Under the pieces are notes generated by a model. The model was given only the letters and a program-made list of their open reading frames with translations. It had not been told where the DNA came from and did no database searches. The translations under genes were made by a program, and so were the position numbers. From Nitrospira sp. (GTDB lineage Bacteria; Nitrospirota; Nitrospiria; Nitrospirales; Nitrospiraceae), in assembly GCA_009594865.1 (NCBI GenBank), contig VOPT01000046.1, forward strand, positions 1 through 64,000: a stretch of 64,000 bases of DNA. The letters run 5' to 3'. Positions 33,976 through 42,461 of the stretch are shown one piece after another; within the stretch, counting starts at the first letter, position 1, and each line of letters opens with the position of its first letter.

Positions 33976-35595
33976 ATGCCCACGTTGAATTGGATCGGGA
34001 AAGAAGCGGTGGTCAATCACCACCAGCAGGTGCCGTTCCGCCTGCTCAAGGATGTGCCAGAGCTTGCCTGCGGCGAGCCGGGTGAGGGCAACCTCATCGT
34101 GCAGGGCGATAATCTCGTGGCGCTCAAGGCACTGCTGCCCTATTACGCGGGCCAGGTGAAGTGCATCTACATTGATCCGCCGTACAACACAGGTAACGAA
34201 GGCTGGGTCTATAACGACAATGTGAACAGCCCGGTCATCCGTGAATGGCTGGGCAAGGTCGTCGGCAAGGAAGGCGAGACGCTCGACCGGCACGACCGCT
34301 GGCTCTGCATGATGTATCCGAGGCTGGCGTTGCTTCGGCAGTTTCTTAGGGAAGACGGCGCGATCTTCATCAGTCTCGACGACAATGAGATTCATACATT
34401 GCGGTACGCCATGGACGAAATCTTTGGTTCCACCAACTTTATCACTACCGTCTTATGGCAGAAGGTGTATTCACCGAAGAACTCGGCGCGCCACTTTTCC
34501 GAAGATCACGACTATATCGTTGTCTATGCCAAGAACGCCGAAACTTGGAAGCCCAATCTCGTTCCCCGAAGCGAAGACCAGGACTCCGCCTACAAGAATC
34601 GAGATAACGATCCGCGAGGGGATTGGAAAACAAGCGATCTTTCAGCGCGGAATCCTTACAGCGAGGGCCTGTACTCTGTGGTATGCCCATCGGGCCGGGT
34701 AATCAACGGGCCTCCGACTGGTCGCTTCTGGACGATTTCGAAAGACAAATTTGAGGCCTGTGATACTGACAAGAGAATTTGGTGGGGGAAGACCGGGAAC
34801 TCCATCCCCCAACTAAAAAGGTTCCTGTCAGAAGTTAAACAGGGCGTCGTGCCGCAAACAATGTGGTTTTACGGCGATGTTGGCCATACCCAGGATGCAA
34901 AAAAAGAACTGCTGCAACTCGTCGAGTTCCCAGATTCAGCGTCCGTCTTTGTCACTCCAAAACCAACACGTTTGATTGAGCGGATACTCCAAATTGCTAC
35001 CAGCCCTGGGGACTTGGTGCTCGATTCCTTCGCTGGCTCCGGCACGACCGGTCACGCAGTTTTGAAACTTAATCGAGCTACAGCCGATCAGGAGCCGCGC
35101 CGTTTCATTCTTGTCGAGATGGAGGCGAAGATCGCCCGCGAAATTACAGCCGAACGGGTGCGCCGAGTGGCTGAGGGCTACGAGAATGCGAAGGGGGAGC
35201 AGGTGGAGGGGCTTGGCGGCGGGTTTCGTTATTGTGAATTGGGTGAACCGCTATTCGATGAGAGTGGCAAGATCCGCGACACGGTAAGTTTTGCCGATTT
35301 GGCCCGCCATGTCTATTTCACTGAAACCGGTGAGCCCTTGCCGCAGGGCCGCGTGACGAAATCACCCTTTCTCGGCGAGTGTCGCGGTGTGGGCATCTAT
35401 CTCCTCTACAACGGCATCCTCGACGATACGAGTGCCCAGGGTGGCAATGTGCTCACTCGGGCGGTGCTGGCGAAGCTGCCGAAGTTCGAGGGGCAGAAGG
35501 TGATTTATTGCGCGGGCTGCCTGCTGGGGAAAGACCGATTACAAGCCGAACGGATTCTGATTCGGCAGACGCCGTATGAGATCAAAGTGAGCTGA
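33976..35595 (+). CDS. Type III-like DNA methyltransferase (Mod)
   Basis: A 539-residue N6-adenine methyltransferase of the beta class, in which motif IV precedes motif I. Motif IV is IDPPYNTG (Asp67-Tyr70), and motif I is DSFAGSGTTGHAV (about 350-362) for AdoMet binding. The insert between them is where type III enzymes recognise DNA. The tail is long and ends in QTPYEIKVS. It methylates one strand of a short asymmetric site and, with Res, forms a restriction complex. The recognition sequence cannot be read from the protein. Copy 2 of the 37-nt element precedes it. Confidence 0.9.
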   Translation: MPTLNWIGKEAVVNHHQQVPFRLLKDVPELACGEPGEGNLIVQGDNLVALKALLPYYAGQVKCIYIDPPYNTGNEGWVYNDNVNSPVIREWLGKVVGKEGETLDRHDRWLCMMYPRLALLRQFLREDGAIFISLDDNEIHTLRYAMDEIFGSTNFITTVLWQKVYSPKNSARHFSEDHDYIVVYAKNAETWKPNLVPRSEDQDSAYKNRDNDPRGDWKTSDLSARNPYSEGLYSVVCPSGRVINGPPTGRFWTISKDKFEACDTDKRIWWGKTGNSIPQLKRFLSEVKQGVVPQTMWFYGDVGHTQDAKKELLQLVEFPDSASVFVTPKPTRLIERILQIATSPGDLVLDSFAGSGTTGHAVLKLNRATADQEPRRFILVEMEAKIAREITAERVRRVAEGYENAKGEQVEGLGGGFRYCELGEPLFDESGKIRDTVSFADLARHVYFTETGEPLPQGRVTKSPFLGECRGVGIYLLYNGILDDTSAQGGNVLTRAVLAKLPKFEGQKVIYCAGCLLGKDRLQAERILIRQTPYEIKVS

Positions 35596-35597
35596 TT

Positions 35598-36191
35598 ATG
35601 CCTTCCCGAAAGCTCGCCTCTATTCATGAATCCCTGGAGCCGCTGATTCTCGTGGTCAGGGATCAACGAGTCATCCTCGATGCAGATTTGGCCCGGCTCT
35701 ATGGAGTGACGACAAAAGCGTTCAATCAGGCCGTCAAGCGCAACACCGACCGCTTTCCTGAAGACTTCGCGTTTCAACTGACCATATCGGAGACATCGTG
35801 TTTGAGGTCACAATCTGTGACCTCAAGGCAGAAAGCCAGTGCAACTCAAGAGGATAAGGGGAACCCCTCACAATTTGCGACTAGCTCTCGAGGCGGACGG
35901 CGCTATCTCCCGTGGGCATTCACCGAGCATGGCGCCGTCATGGCCGCGAACATTCTCCGCAGCGAGCGGGCGGTTCAGATGAGTATCTTTGTGGTGCGCA
36001 CGTTCGTCCGTTTACGAGAGCATGTTGCTGCCAATCAAGCCATTCTGAAGCGTCTTGCCGAAATTGATCGGACGTTGTTGGAGCACGACTCCGCGTTACT
36101 GGATCTGTACGAGAAACTGCTGCCGCTGTTGCAGCCGCCACCGGAACAGCCCAAGCCACGGATCGGCTTCCAGTCGAAGGGCAAGGCGTGA
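35598..36191 (+). CDS. ORF6N domain protein inside the restriction-modification operon
   Basis: A 197-residue protein starting 2 bp after the mod stop. The N-terminus is the ORF6N domain (LILVVRDQRVILDADLARLYGVTTKAFNQAVKRN, split here as residues 16-49), then RFPEDFAFQLT and GGRRYLPWAFTEHGAVMAANIL. A helical C-terminus (about 140-180) follows. ORF6N proteins are DNA-binding proteins of phages and mobile elements. Its 3' end overlaps res by 4 bp, so it is a true operon member. It may regulate the operon or guide target choice. Confidence 0.85.
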   Translation: MPSRKLASIHESLEPLILVVRDQRVILDADLARLYGVTTKAFNQAVKRNTDRFPEDFAFQLTISETSCLRSQSVTSRQKASATQEDKGNPSQFATSSRGGRRYLPWAFTEHGAVMAANILRSERAVQMSIFVVRTFVRLREHVAANQAILKRLAEIDRTLLEHDSALLDLYEKLLPLLQPPPEQPKPRIGFQSKGKA

Positions 36192-38866
36192 TTACGCTCA
36201 AGGACTACCAAGAGCGCGTGTTGGAGTCCCTACGGGATTTCTTCCGCCTGGCTGCCCAGACGACAAAGCCGGATGTCGCTTTCCGGGAAGTCACGCGTCG
36301 GTTTGGTGAAGGTGCGCTCTACATTCCGGTTCCAGCTGCAGGGTTAGGGGAGGGCATGCCGTATGTCTGCTTGCGGGTGCCGACCGGCGGCGGCAAGACC
36401 TTGCTCGCTTGTCATGCGGTGGGGCTGGCTCAGCGCCAGTTTATGCGGGCTGAGCGAGCAGTTGTACTCTGGCTGGTGCCGAGCAATACGATCCTCGACC
36501 AAACGGCGGATGCGCTACGCGACCCGCACCACCCGTACCGACGGGCGTTGGAACTCGCCTGTGGGGCGGTCGAAGTGATGACCATCGATGAGGCATTACA
36601 TTTGTCTCGTGCGACCATCGACGGGCAAACGGTGGTGATCGTCTCCACGATCCAATCGTTCCGCGTCGAGGATACGACCGGGCGCAGGGTCTATGACCAG
36701 AACGGCGCATTTTCCGACCATGTGGCGCAGGTCCCTCCCGGCCGCCTTGCGGATCTTTTCCCCGGTGCAGATGGGAACCCCAAACCGTCTCTTGTGAACG
36801 CGCTGCGGCTTCGGCGGCCGATCGTCATCGTGGATGAGGCGCACAATGCCAGGACCGACCTGTCCTTCGCGACACTCGGCAACGTCTTGCCCTCGTGCAT
36901 CGTCGAGTTTACGGCGACGCCGGCGCGTGAGAAGACTCCCTCCAATGTGCTCCACCGGGTGTCAGCGGCAGAACTCAAACTCGCCAACATGGTGAAGTTG
37001 CCGTTGCGGGTCGTCACACGACACCCGGGTCAGCGGGACCAACTGCTGGCGGAAGCCATCACGCTTCGAGCCGATCTGGAAAGGCTCGCCGTCCTGGAGG
37101 GGCAGCAGACGGCCGAATATATCCGTCCCATTCTCTTGATTCAGGCTGAGCGGGTCGATGCCTGCGAGCCGCTTCGCGACCGGTTAGTGCGCGAGTTCGG
37201 TCTTTCAAAAGACGAAGTGAAGATCTCGGTCGGCAGGCTCGATGAATTGAAGGCCGTGAATGACATCGCCTCACCGAAATGCCCGGTTCGCGTCATCATT
37301 ACGGTAGAAAAACTGCGCGAAGGATGGGATTGCCCCTTTGCCTATGTGCTCTGCAGCTTGAAGGAAACCTGGTCGGCCACGGCGATTGAGCAAATCGTCG
37401 GGCGCATTCTCCGACTGCCGAATGCGCAGGCGAAGCGGCATCCTGACCTGAATTGCGCCTATGCCTTCTCTGTCTCGGATTCGATTACAGCGGTATTGGC
37501 GGAACTGCGCGAGGCGTTGGAACACAATGGGTTCACGAAGGCAGAGGCCGAACGGATCATTCTCTCCGTGCCGCAAGGCACGCTGCCGCTCGCTGTGCAA
37601 CCGCAGACTGTGACGTTCGCGCCGATGGTGATCGATCCAACCGTTGCTCAAGTACAGGAAGCCGCCCTCGCAGGGAAGGTACGCATCGATGCTGCAGCCG
37701 GCACGATCACGATCGTTGTTCCGCTCGATCAGGATGATACCGAGCGGGTCAAGAGTTGTGTCCGCACGCCTGAAGCAAAAGCCATGCTGGAAGTGGCCGT
37801 TGAGGCAGTGAGTCAAGCGGAACGGGCCTTCGGCGGAAGCGGACAGCCGAGACAGCCGTCGCCGTACGAGCAGCAGCTAGACTTTTTTGTGCCGCTGCTC
37901 TGCTTTGCCGACAACGGCATGCTGTACGAGTTCGAAAGCACCTTTTTGCTCGAACACCCCTGGAAATTGAGCGAGAAAGATGCGTCGTTGCCTGCGGGGT
38001 ATAACCCGCTGGCTCGTCCGTATGGAAAGGTTGGGGTGATCGATGTCGGACAGAAGGGCGACGTCCAGACGACGCTCATGGGCGATACGGGCGATGCCGA
38101 TTTTGTCGGCAGGCTGCACCAACAGATGTTTCATTTCAGCGGTCAAGACGACTGGTCCCTCGAAAGGCTCGTCGCCTGGCTGGATCGGGAAATCGATCAC
38201 CACGACATTCCCGTCGGGGAATCGGCAGAGTTTCTTCGGAAAGTTATTCGTGGGCTGACGGCGAAGTATGGGATTGCGGACATCGGTACCCTGGCGCTCG
38301 ATCGATTCCGGCTCCGCGATGAAATTGCGGCGCGTATTCAGGACCATCGAGAAGGTGAGCGGAAGGCGTCATTTCACATGCTGCTCCTATCCGACTCACC
38401 GCTCACTGTGACCGAAGAGCGCACGACTAATTTCAAGACCATGGGCTATGAGCCGAGCCGCGTGTATGAGGGCGGCTTTCAGTTTCAGAAGCATTACTTC
38501 GGACCCAAACCCGGTGAGTTGACGGAAAAGACGGCCGAAGGGCGGATCACAGAAGAGTTTCAATGTGCGCAATTTCTCGATGGACTGCCGCAGGTGAGGT
38601 TCTGGGTGAGAAATCTGGTTCGCAAACCCACGTCGTTTCGGCTCCAAACCTCCAAGGACTGGTTCTACCCGGATTTTCTCTGCCAGTTGACGGATGGCCG
38701 GACGTTAGCTGTTGAGTATAAAGGGAAACACCTCTTCGACGGTGTCGATGCGGAGGATAAGCGAGCGGTTGGGGAGGTGTGGGCTTCCCGGAGCGGTGGC
38801 CGCTGTCTCTTCGTGATGCCGACGGACGGCGATTTTTCAACGATTCGTAAGATGCTGGATGCATAA
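36188..38866 (+). CDS. Type III-like restriction endonuclease subunit (Res)
   Basis: An 892-residue SF2 helicase/nuclease. Walker A is PTGGGKT (66-71), motif II is VDEAHNA (near 215), motif III is FTATP, and motif VI is QIVGRILRLP (near 401). Near the C-terminus lies a PD-(D/E)xK nuclease: WFYPDFL (near 827) and LAVEYKGKH (near 843). Res uses ATP to communicate between two unmethylated sites and cuts beside one of them. All key residues are present. It overlaps the ORF6N gene by 4 bp. The length is a little short for the type III family. Confidence 0.9.
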   Translation: MITLKDYQERVLESLRDFFRLAAQTTKPDVAFREVTRRFGEGALYIPVPAAGLGEGMPYVCLRVPTGGGKTLLACHAVGLAQRQFMRAERAVVLWLVPSNTILDQTADALRDPHHPYRRALELACGAVEVMTIDEALHLSRATIDGQTVVIVSTIQSFRVEDTTGRRVYDQNGAFSDHVAQVPPGRLADLFPGADGNPKPSLVNALRLRRPIVIVDEAHNARTDLSFATLGNVLPSCIVEFTATPAREKTPSNVLHRVSAAELKLANMVKLPLRVVTRHPGQRDQLLAEAITLRADLERLAVLEGQQTAEYIRPILLIQAERVDACEPLRDRLVREFGLSKDEVKISVGRLDELKAVNDIASPKCPVRVIITVEKLREGWDCPFAYVLCSLKETWSATAIEQIVGRILRLPNAQAKRHPDLNCAYAFSVSDSITAVLAELREALEHNGFTKAEAERIILSVPQGTLPLAVQPQTVTFAPMVIDPTVAQVQEAALAGKVRIDAAAGTITIVVPLDQDDTERVKSCVRTPEAKAMLEVAVEAVSQAERAFGGSGQPRQPSPYEQQLDFFVPLLCFADNGMLYEFESTFLLEHPWKLSEKDASLPAGYNPLARPYGKVGVIDVGQKGDVQTTLMGDTGDADFVGRLHQQMFHFSGQDDWSLERLVAWLDREIDHHDIPVGESAEFLRKVIRGLTAKYGIADIGTLALDRFRLRDEIAARIQDHREGERKASFHMLLLSDSPLTVTEERTTNFKTMGYEPSRVYEGGFQFQKHYFGPKPGELTEKTAEGRITEEFQCAQFLDGLPQVRFWVRNLVRKPTSFRLQTSKDWFYPDFLCQLTDGRTLAVEYKGKHLFDGVDAEDKRAVGEVWASRSGGRCLFVMPTDGDFSTIRKMLDA

Positions 38867-38982
38867 GCCATAATCACGATACCGGTCTCAGGAGGGGTAT
38901 GGGTTGCAGAGAATTTCAGCAGGTTGTAGAGTTTTCCAAAGCAGCGTGGGGCCTCTGAGATATTTTTGAAGGAGTGGAGCCG

Positions 38983-39216
38983 ATGACGACCCTCGCCCTA
39001 GCTCTTGAAAAACAGGCCCGGAAGCTTTCGCCGACTGAGCGGGAACGGTTGGCTGAGCGACTCATGGCAGGCATGACCGGCGAACGCCTGACTTCAGTGG
39101 ATGACGCCTGGGTCGCAGAGGCAGAACAACGATTTTCCGCCTGGAAGCGAAAGCTTACTAAGCCGCTGTCAGTCGCCAAGTCGTTGCGAGATATCCGCAA
39201 GGATCTCCGTCGTTGA
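38983..39216 (+). CDS. Addiction module antitoxin (TIGR02574-like)
   Basis: A 77-residue antitoxin; ATG 38983 is eight bases after GAAGGAG. The N-terminus LALEKQARKLSPTERERLAERLMAGM is split between a helix and a short strand, and the later DDAWVAEAEQRFSAW fits the small antitoxin family found with RelE/ParE toxins. Its 3' end overlaps the next gene as TTGA. It neutralises the toxin and may repress the operon. Confidence 0.82.
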   Translation: MTTLALALEKQARKLSPTERERLAERLMAGMTGERLTSVDDAWVAEAEQRFSAWKRKLTKPLSVAKSLRDIRKDLRR

Positions 39217-39512
39217 GGCTGCTTCTCGATCCGGCAGCTAAAGCCGAATTGAGCCAGGCAGCTCTCTACTATGAGGATTGCCGCCACGGTCTGGGCGAAG
39301 AGTTTCTGGTTGCCGTTGAGGCGGCATTCGACCAAATCCGGAAACATCCCAACCTTTGGCGAACTCTCAAGGGAAGATTCCGGCGTTATCTGGTCCAGCA
39401 ATTCCCCTATGGCGTGATCTATGCCGTCGAAGGGCGGACAATCTATGTAGCCGCGGTGATGCACTTGAAGCGCAAACCCGGTTACTGGGCATCCCGAAAC
39501 AAGCTTTCATGA
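39213..39512 (+). CDS. RelE/ParE-type toxin
   Basis: A 99-residue toxin with a TTG start overlapping the antitoxin stop. It has the fold pattern of ParE/RelE: LLLDPAAKAELSQAALYYE, FLVAVEAAFDQIRKHPNLW, RRYLVQQFPYGVIYAVEGRT and IYVAAVMHLKRKPGYW. ParE members poison gyrase and RelE members cleave mRNA on the ribosome. The sequence fits the ParE branch better, because it has the C-terminal HLKRKPGYW. It closes the defence island. Confidence 0.85.
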   Translation: MRLLLDPAAKAELSQAALYYEDCRHGLGEEFLVAVEAAFDQIRKHPNLWRTLKGRFRRYLVQQFPYGVIYAVEGRTIYVAAVMHLKRKPGYWASRNKLS

Positions 39513-39563
39513 GTCGGAGGACTCCTTGTTTTTTCTCCAACCCCTTCGTTATACTTCCGCCCC

Positions 39564-39857
39564 ATGAATATTCTTCGCAATGGCGGCGGTGATTGGGAGC
39601 CGATGCTGTTGGGGATCGAACCCCGGAACTGCAAGGTCTGCAACCAGGGCCTGTACCGCGACAAGACGATGCTGCGCGGGGGATGGTCGCGTTGCGCGGT
39701 CTGCGACGAATTCGTCCATTACAGTTGCCTTGCAAGCGGAAAATTCAGTTTCCTGAAGCAGCGCCCGCGTATTTGCAAAACGTGTAAGACTGCCGCGGAG
39801 CAGGTTAAACAAGTCCCTTCGTCTCCATCCAGCCACCCCGCGCCCGTCGGGTCATGA
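39564..39857 (+). CDS. Small zinc-finger protein with PHD-like C4HC3 spacing
   Basis: A 97-residue protein with eight probable zinc ligands: Cys23, Cys26, Cys44, Cys47, His52, Cys55, Cys71 and Cys74. The spacing C-x2-C-x17-C-x2-C-x4-H-x2-C-x15-C-x2-C is that of PHD fingers, which are typical of eukaryotic chromatin proteins and rare in bacteria. The usual Trp before the last Cys pair is absent. The tail is Ser/Pro-rich. It is coupled (ATGA) to a small membrane protein downstream. I do not know its function. Confidence 0.75.
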   Translation: MNILRNGGGDWEPMLLGIEPRNCKVCNQGLYRDKTMLRGGWSRCAVCDEFVHYSCLASGKFSFLKQRPRICKTCKTAAEQVKQVPSSPSSHPAPVGS

Positions 39858-40189
39858 CCCTGTTATTGGATCCGCAGCAGCGTTCGACCAGGCCTGCCTG
39901 GCACGTGTTCTTTTCGCATACCCTTCGGTACGTGCTCGCGCCGCTGCTGTTCGTGTCCAGTGGATTCTTTACGGCGAATTTCATCGTGAGCGGCCATTAC
40001 ACCTGGCCGCGTACGAGCCGGGTGTTTGTCTTGACCCTCACCCTGCTGATCCTCGCCTACGAATTCATTTACAAAGATCGCACCATTCAGTCGAATACTC
40101 CGGATCGGGCATTCAATGCGGTGCTGTATTCCTGTATGATTCCTTATGCGCTCGGTGTGTTGATGATGCTGGGGCTGACCAAGCTGTGA
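39854..40189 (+). CDS. Small membrane protein of unknown function
   Basis: A 111-residue protein with three predicted membrane helices (about residues 26-45, 57-73 and 88-107). Its start overlaps the zinc-finger gene stop as ATGA. I do not recognise the family. The pair may be a membrane-linked zinc sensor, but no motif shows this. Confidence 0.65.
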   Translation: MTLLLDPQQRSTRPAWHVFFSHTLRYVLAPLLFVSSGFFTANFIVSGHYTWPRTSRVFVLTLTLLILAYEFIYKDRTIQSNTPDRAFNAVLYSCMIPYALGVLMMLGLTKL

Positions 40190-40191
40190 CA

Positions 40192-40300
40192 GAATGTTGA
40201 ACAAGCCCGCCGGCGTTGTGCTCGCATCACGAAGAGGGTGAACGTACGGGCCAGTACGCGTTCCCTTGTTCACCTCGTCGGGCAGGCTTTTTGAGCATCC
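40192..40300 (+). repeat. Palindromic intergenic element, copy B
   Basis: A 109-bp copy. The outer arms run GAATGTTGAACAAGCCCGCC and GGCAGGCTTTTTGAGCATC. The inner stem pairs GGTGAAC with GTTCACC. It keeps the GTAC boxes (CGTACGGGCCAGTACG) but lacks the common GCGGCCTTGCTGGA box. Confidence 0.7.
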
Positions 40301-40364
40301 GGTCGACCATTCCCTGAAGAAGCAGCCCGCACCACGCGTCTCCCGATTCACCAAATAGGTGGTT

Positions 40365-40739
40365 ATGGCACAGCGGTTTCAAAGCGGCGCCTTCGTGCAA
40401 CAATGTTTCGCTGTCCATCCCTTGTGTCTTTCGCTCAAACGCATTGACGACGACGGACGGCTGGTGATCGCCTGCACCTCCTGCCGCATGATGCATCTCA
40501 TGACCCCCACCCAGGTGGTCGGGCGGGTGGCCGCCGTGCCGCTAGGCGGCGAGCTGGAGGCTCCTCAAGCACAACCTACTGCACGGGAATCGCTGGAAGA
40601 CTGTCTACGCGCCCATCCCGTCTCCGTGACCATCAGGGAGTTGGATGTGATTCGCGACCAGGTCGGATTGCGCTGCGGTGAATGCCGGCGCATCTTCGAT
40701 ATGCAGGTGTCGGAGTTTGAGTCTCTCCAAAAGGCGTAG
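40365..40739 (+). CDS. Duplicated CxxC-domain protein
   Basis: A 124-residue protein. Two tandem copies of about 40 residues can be aligned: the first has CFAVHPLCLSLKRID...LVIACTSCRMMHLM, the second CLRAHPVSVTIRELD...VGLRCGECRRIFDM. Each ends in a CxxCR knuckle, so the protein probably binds zinc through both pairs. The linker is Pro/Gln-rich. The family is not known to me. I start at ATG 40365; an earlier GTG at 40359 is possible. Confidence 0.7.
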   Translation: MAQRFQSGAFVQQCFAVHPLCLSLKRIDDDGRLVIACTSCRMMHLMTPTQVVGRVAAVPLGGELEAPQAQPTARESLEDCLRAHPVSVTIRELDVIRDQVGLRCGECRRIFDMQVSEFESLQKA

Positions 40740-40742
40740 CCG

Positions 40743-40904
40743 GATGCTGAAACAGTCCGCCAGCTGCGTTCTCGTCTCGACAAGATCCTCAACGTACTCT
40801 CGGAGCAAGAGCTGTCCCGGCAGCTCAGGGTGGGCGGGTGAGAACTGGTACGCCTCCGGTCTTGTCGTCGTCTGCGGCCTTGCTGGACGATTCGTGTGAG
40901 CATC
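40743..40904 (+). repeat. Palindromic intergenic element, copy C (long form)
   Basis: A 162-bp copy, near-identical in its core to copy A in inverse orientation. The inner stem pairs GACAAGA with TCTTGTC. It ends with GCGGCCTTGCTGGA and TGAGCATC. A 52-codon frame inside it is a by-product of the repeat. Confidence 0.8.
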
Positions 40905-41001
40905 CGACGAGAACATGTTCATATGCCATCTGTGTGGTTGACCGCTGACTCCAACCCTATCGGCATCATGGTCCTTATGGTCCTTCAATCGATGAGCCCG
41001 C

Positions 41002-41631
41002 ATGTCTCTCCCGTTGCATGAACGGTCTCTGACGCCTACCGAGCTCGCGTTGGTTGCGGACGGGGAACTGTTCCGTTCCAAGGAGCGGACGATCCTCAAG
41101 GTGCAGGCCCTTCTGGCAACGCTCCAGGCCAGTCTGCGGGAAGACCTGGGCAAGGCGACGTTGCTGGTGCCATCCGGTTTCGATCCGGCGAAGGCGCAGT
41201 CGGTGAAGGGCGAGCGCCTGGAACAGTGCCCCTACCAATATCTGGACTATCCGAAACATTTTCTTGGCGACGACAAGTTCACCTTTCGCTCCTTGTGTTG
41301 GTGGGGCCACCATCTGGTATTTGCGATGATCGTCGAGGGCGGGCAGGTGAAACAGTGCAAAAAGAACTTCTTCGACCGGTTTCACCGGTTCGCCGGCCAG
41401 GACCTGGAGCTCTCGCTGGCGCCCACCTTATGGGAATGGAAGCGGGGCGAGGGCTATACCTTGCCGATCACGCATGATCGGAAGGCCCAGCTGGCGGCTG
41501 TGCTGTCCGGGCGGGCCTGGTTCAAAATCGCCCGGTTCGTGCCGTTGGATTCCCCGGCCCTGCGTGAGGGGCGCCTCCCGGAACTCGGGCGGGACACCTT
41601 CCGAAGCCTCCTCCCTCTGCTCAGCCTCTAG
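41002..41631 (+). CDS. Conserved-looking protein of unknown function
   Basis: A 209-residue soluble protein starting at ATG 41002. It contains a helical N-terminus (ELFRSKERTILKVQALLATL) and an aromatic-rich middle (YQYLDYPKHF, FTFRSLCWWGHHLVFAMI), then NFFDRFHRFAGQDLELSLAP. The aromatic block with two His suggests a compact core and maybe a ligand site. I do not recognise the family. It follows copy C of the repeat and has no evident partner. Confidence 0.65.
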   Translation: MSLPLHERSLTPTELALVADGELFRSKERTILKVQALLATLQASLREDLGKATLLVPSGFDPAKAQSVKGERLEQCPYQYLDYPKHFLGDDKFTFRSLCWWGHHLVFAMIVEGGQVKQCKKNFFDRFHRFAGQDLELSLAPTLWEWKRGEGYTLPITHDRKAQLAAVLSGRAWFKIARFVPLDSPALREGRLPELGRDTFRSLLPLLSL

Positions 41632-41765
41632 GGATCGTACCTGCCCGTCCTGGGCTGCCGGCGAATTTTCCTGCTGAAATGGGTCCTTCCCGTTTGTCAT
41701 CCGGCTGCGAGTTGGGTAGACTGGGCGCGTTTTAGTAAGGCCACATACTGACAGGGGAGGCATGT

Positions 41766-42416
41766 GTGATTGCACAGGGATGTCGAATCGCGGGTCAGGT
41801 TTGTATTGCGGTGGGATTGGCGCTGCTCTGGGGCTGTGCCGGAACCGGAGAAATGGTGTCGCTCAATGTGCAACCGCAGCAACCGTATGTGCAGAGCGGC
41901 CAGCCCGAGCCGCTAAAAATCGTCATCGAACCGTTTGAAGACCATCGCGCGGACAAAACGAAGATCGGCCAGCGCAGCCATTTGGGCGGCGGGGTCACGA
42001 ATTTCAATGTCAGCGGGGGATCGCCCGGTGTCACGATCGCCGAAGCCTTGGCCGAAGCCCTGCGGTGGCGCGGTTGGAACCGTCGTGGTTGGGATGCGCG
42101 GGTGGTGCAAGCAGGCGTGGGCGTCTCGGGCGCGGATATCGTTATCGGTGGTGAAATTCGGGACTTCTCAGCCAACGCCAAGAGCCGCGTGTTCAACACG
42201 AAATTAACGGGCGAAAGCCGCCTGGTGATTCGAGCCAAGAACATGGCGGACGACAGCAGCACGCAGCGCAATCTCCAGGGCGAACAGAGCAAGCTGGTGT
42301 TCTGGTTTACCAGCGAAGATATCGAGAACCTCATGTCCGGTCTCTTGCAGGACGGCATCGAGCGGTTTATCGCCGATACGAAAATCGAGGGCCGGGCGCT
42401 AAAGTCGGCCAAGTGA
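41766..42416 (+). CDS. Lipoprotein of unknown function (YajG-like)
   Basis: A 216-residue lipoprotein with lipobox LLWGC (Cys24). It has a GTG start; a GGGGAGG site lies about 8 nt upstream. The mature region includes PLKIVIEPFEDHRADKTKIG, TIAEALAEALRWRGW, SGADIVIGGEIRDFSANAK and LVIRAKNM, a pattern like YajG and other outer-membrane lipoproteins that may bind peptidoglycan or another partner. The function is not known. It stands alone. Confidence 0.7.
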   Translation: MIAQGCRIAGQVCIAVGLALLWGCAGTGEMVSLNVQPQQPYVQSGQPEPLKIVIEPFEDHRADKTKIGQRSHLGGGVTNFNVSGGSPGVTIAEALAEALRWRGWNRRGWDARVVQAGVGVSGADIVIGGEIRDFSANAKSRVFNTKLTGESRLVIRAKNMADDSSTQRNLQGEQSKLVFWFTSEDIENLMSGLLQDGIERFIADTKIEGRALKSAK

Positions 42417-42461
42417 GGCATGTGAGCATCGACAGCGGCGCGGGGACCGCGGAGGAGCGTT

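Noticed and set aside
40744-40899. A 52-codon frame starting inside repeat copy C
   Set aside because: Similar frames arise in copy A because the DNA is repeated. The sequence is explained by the palindromic element.
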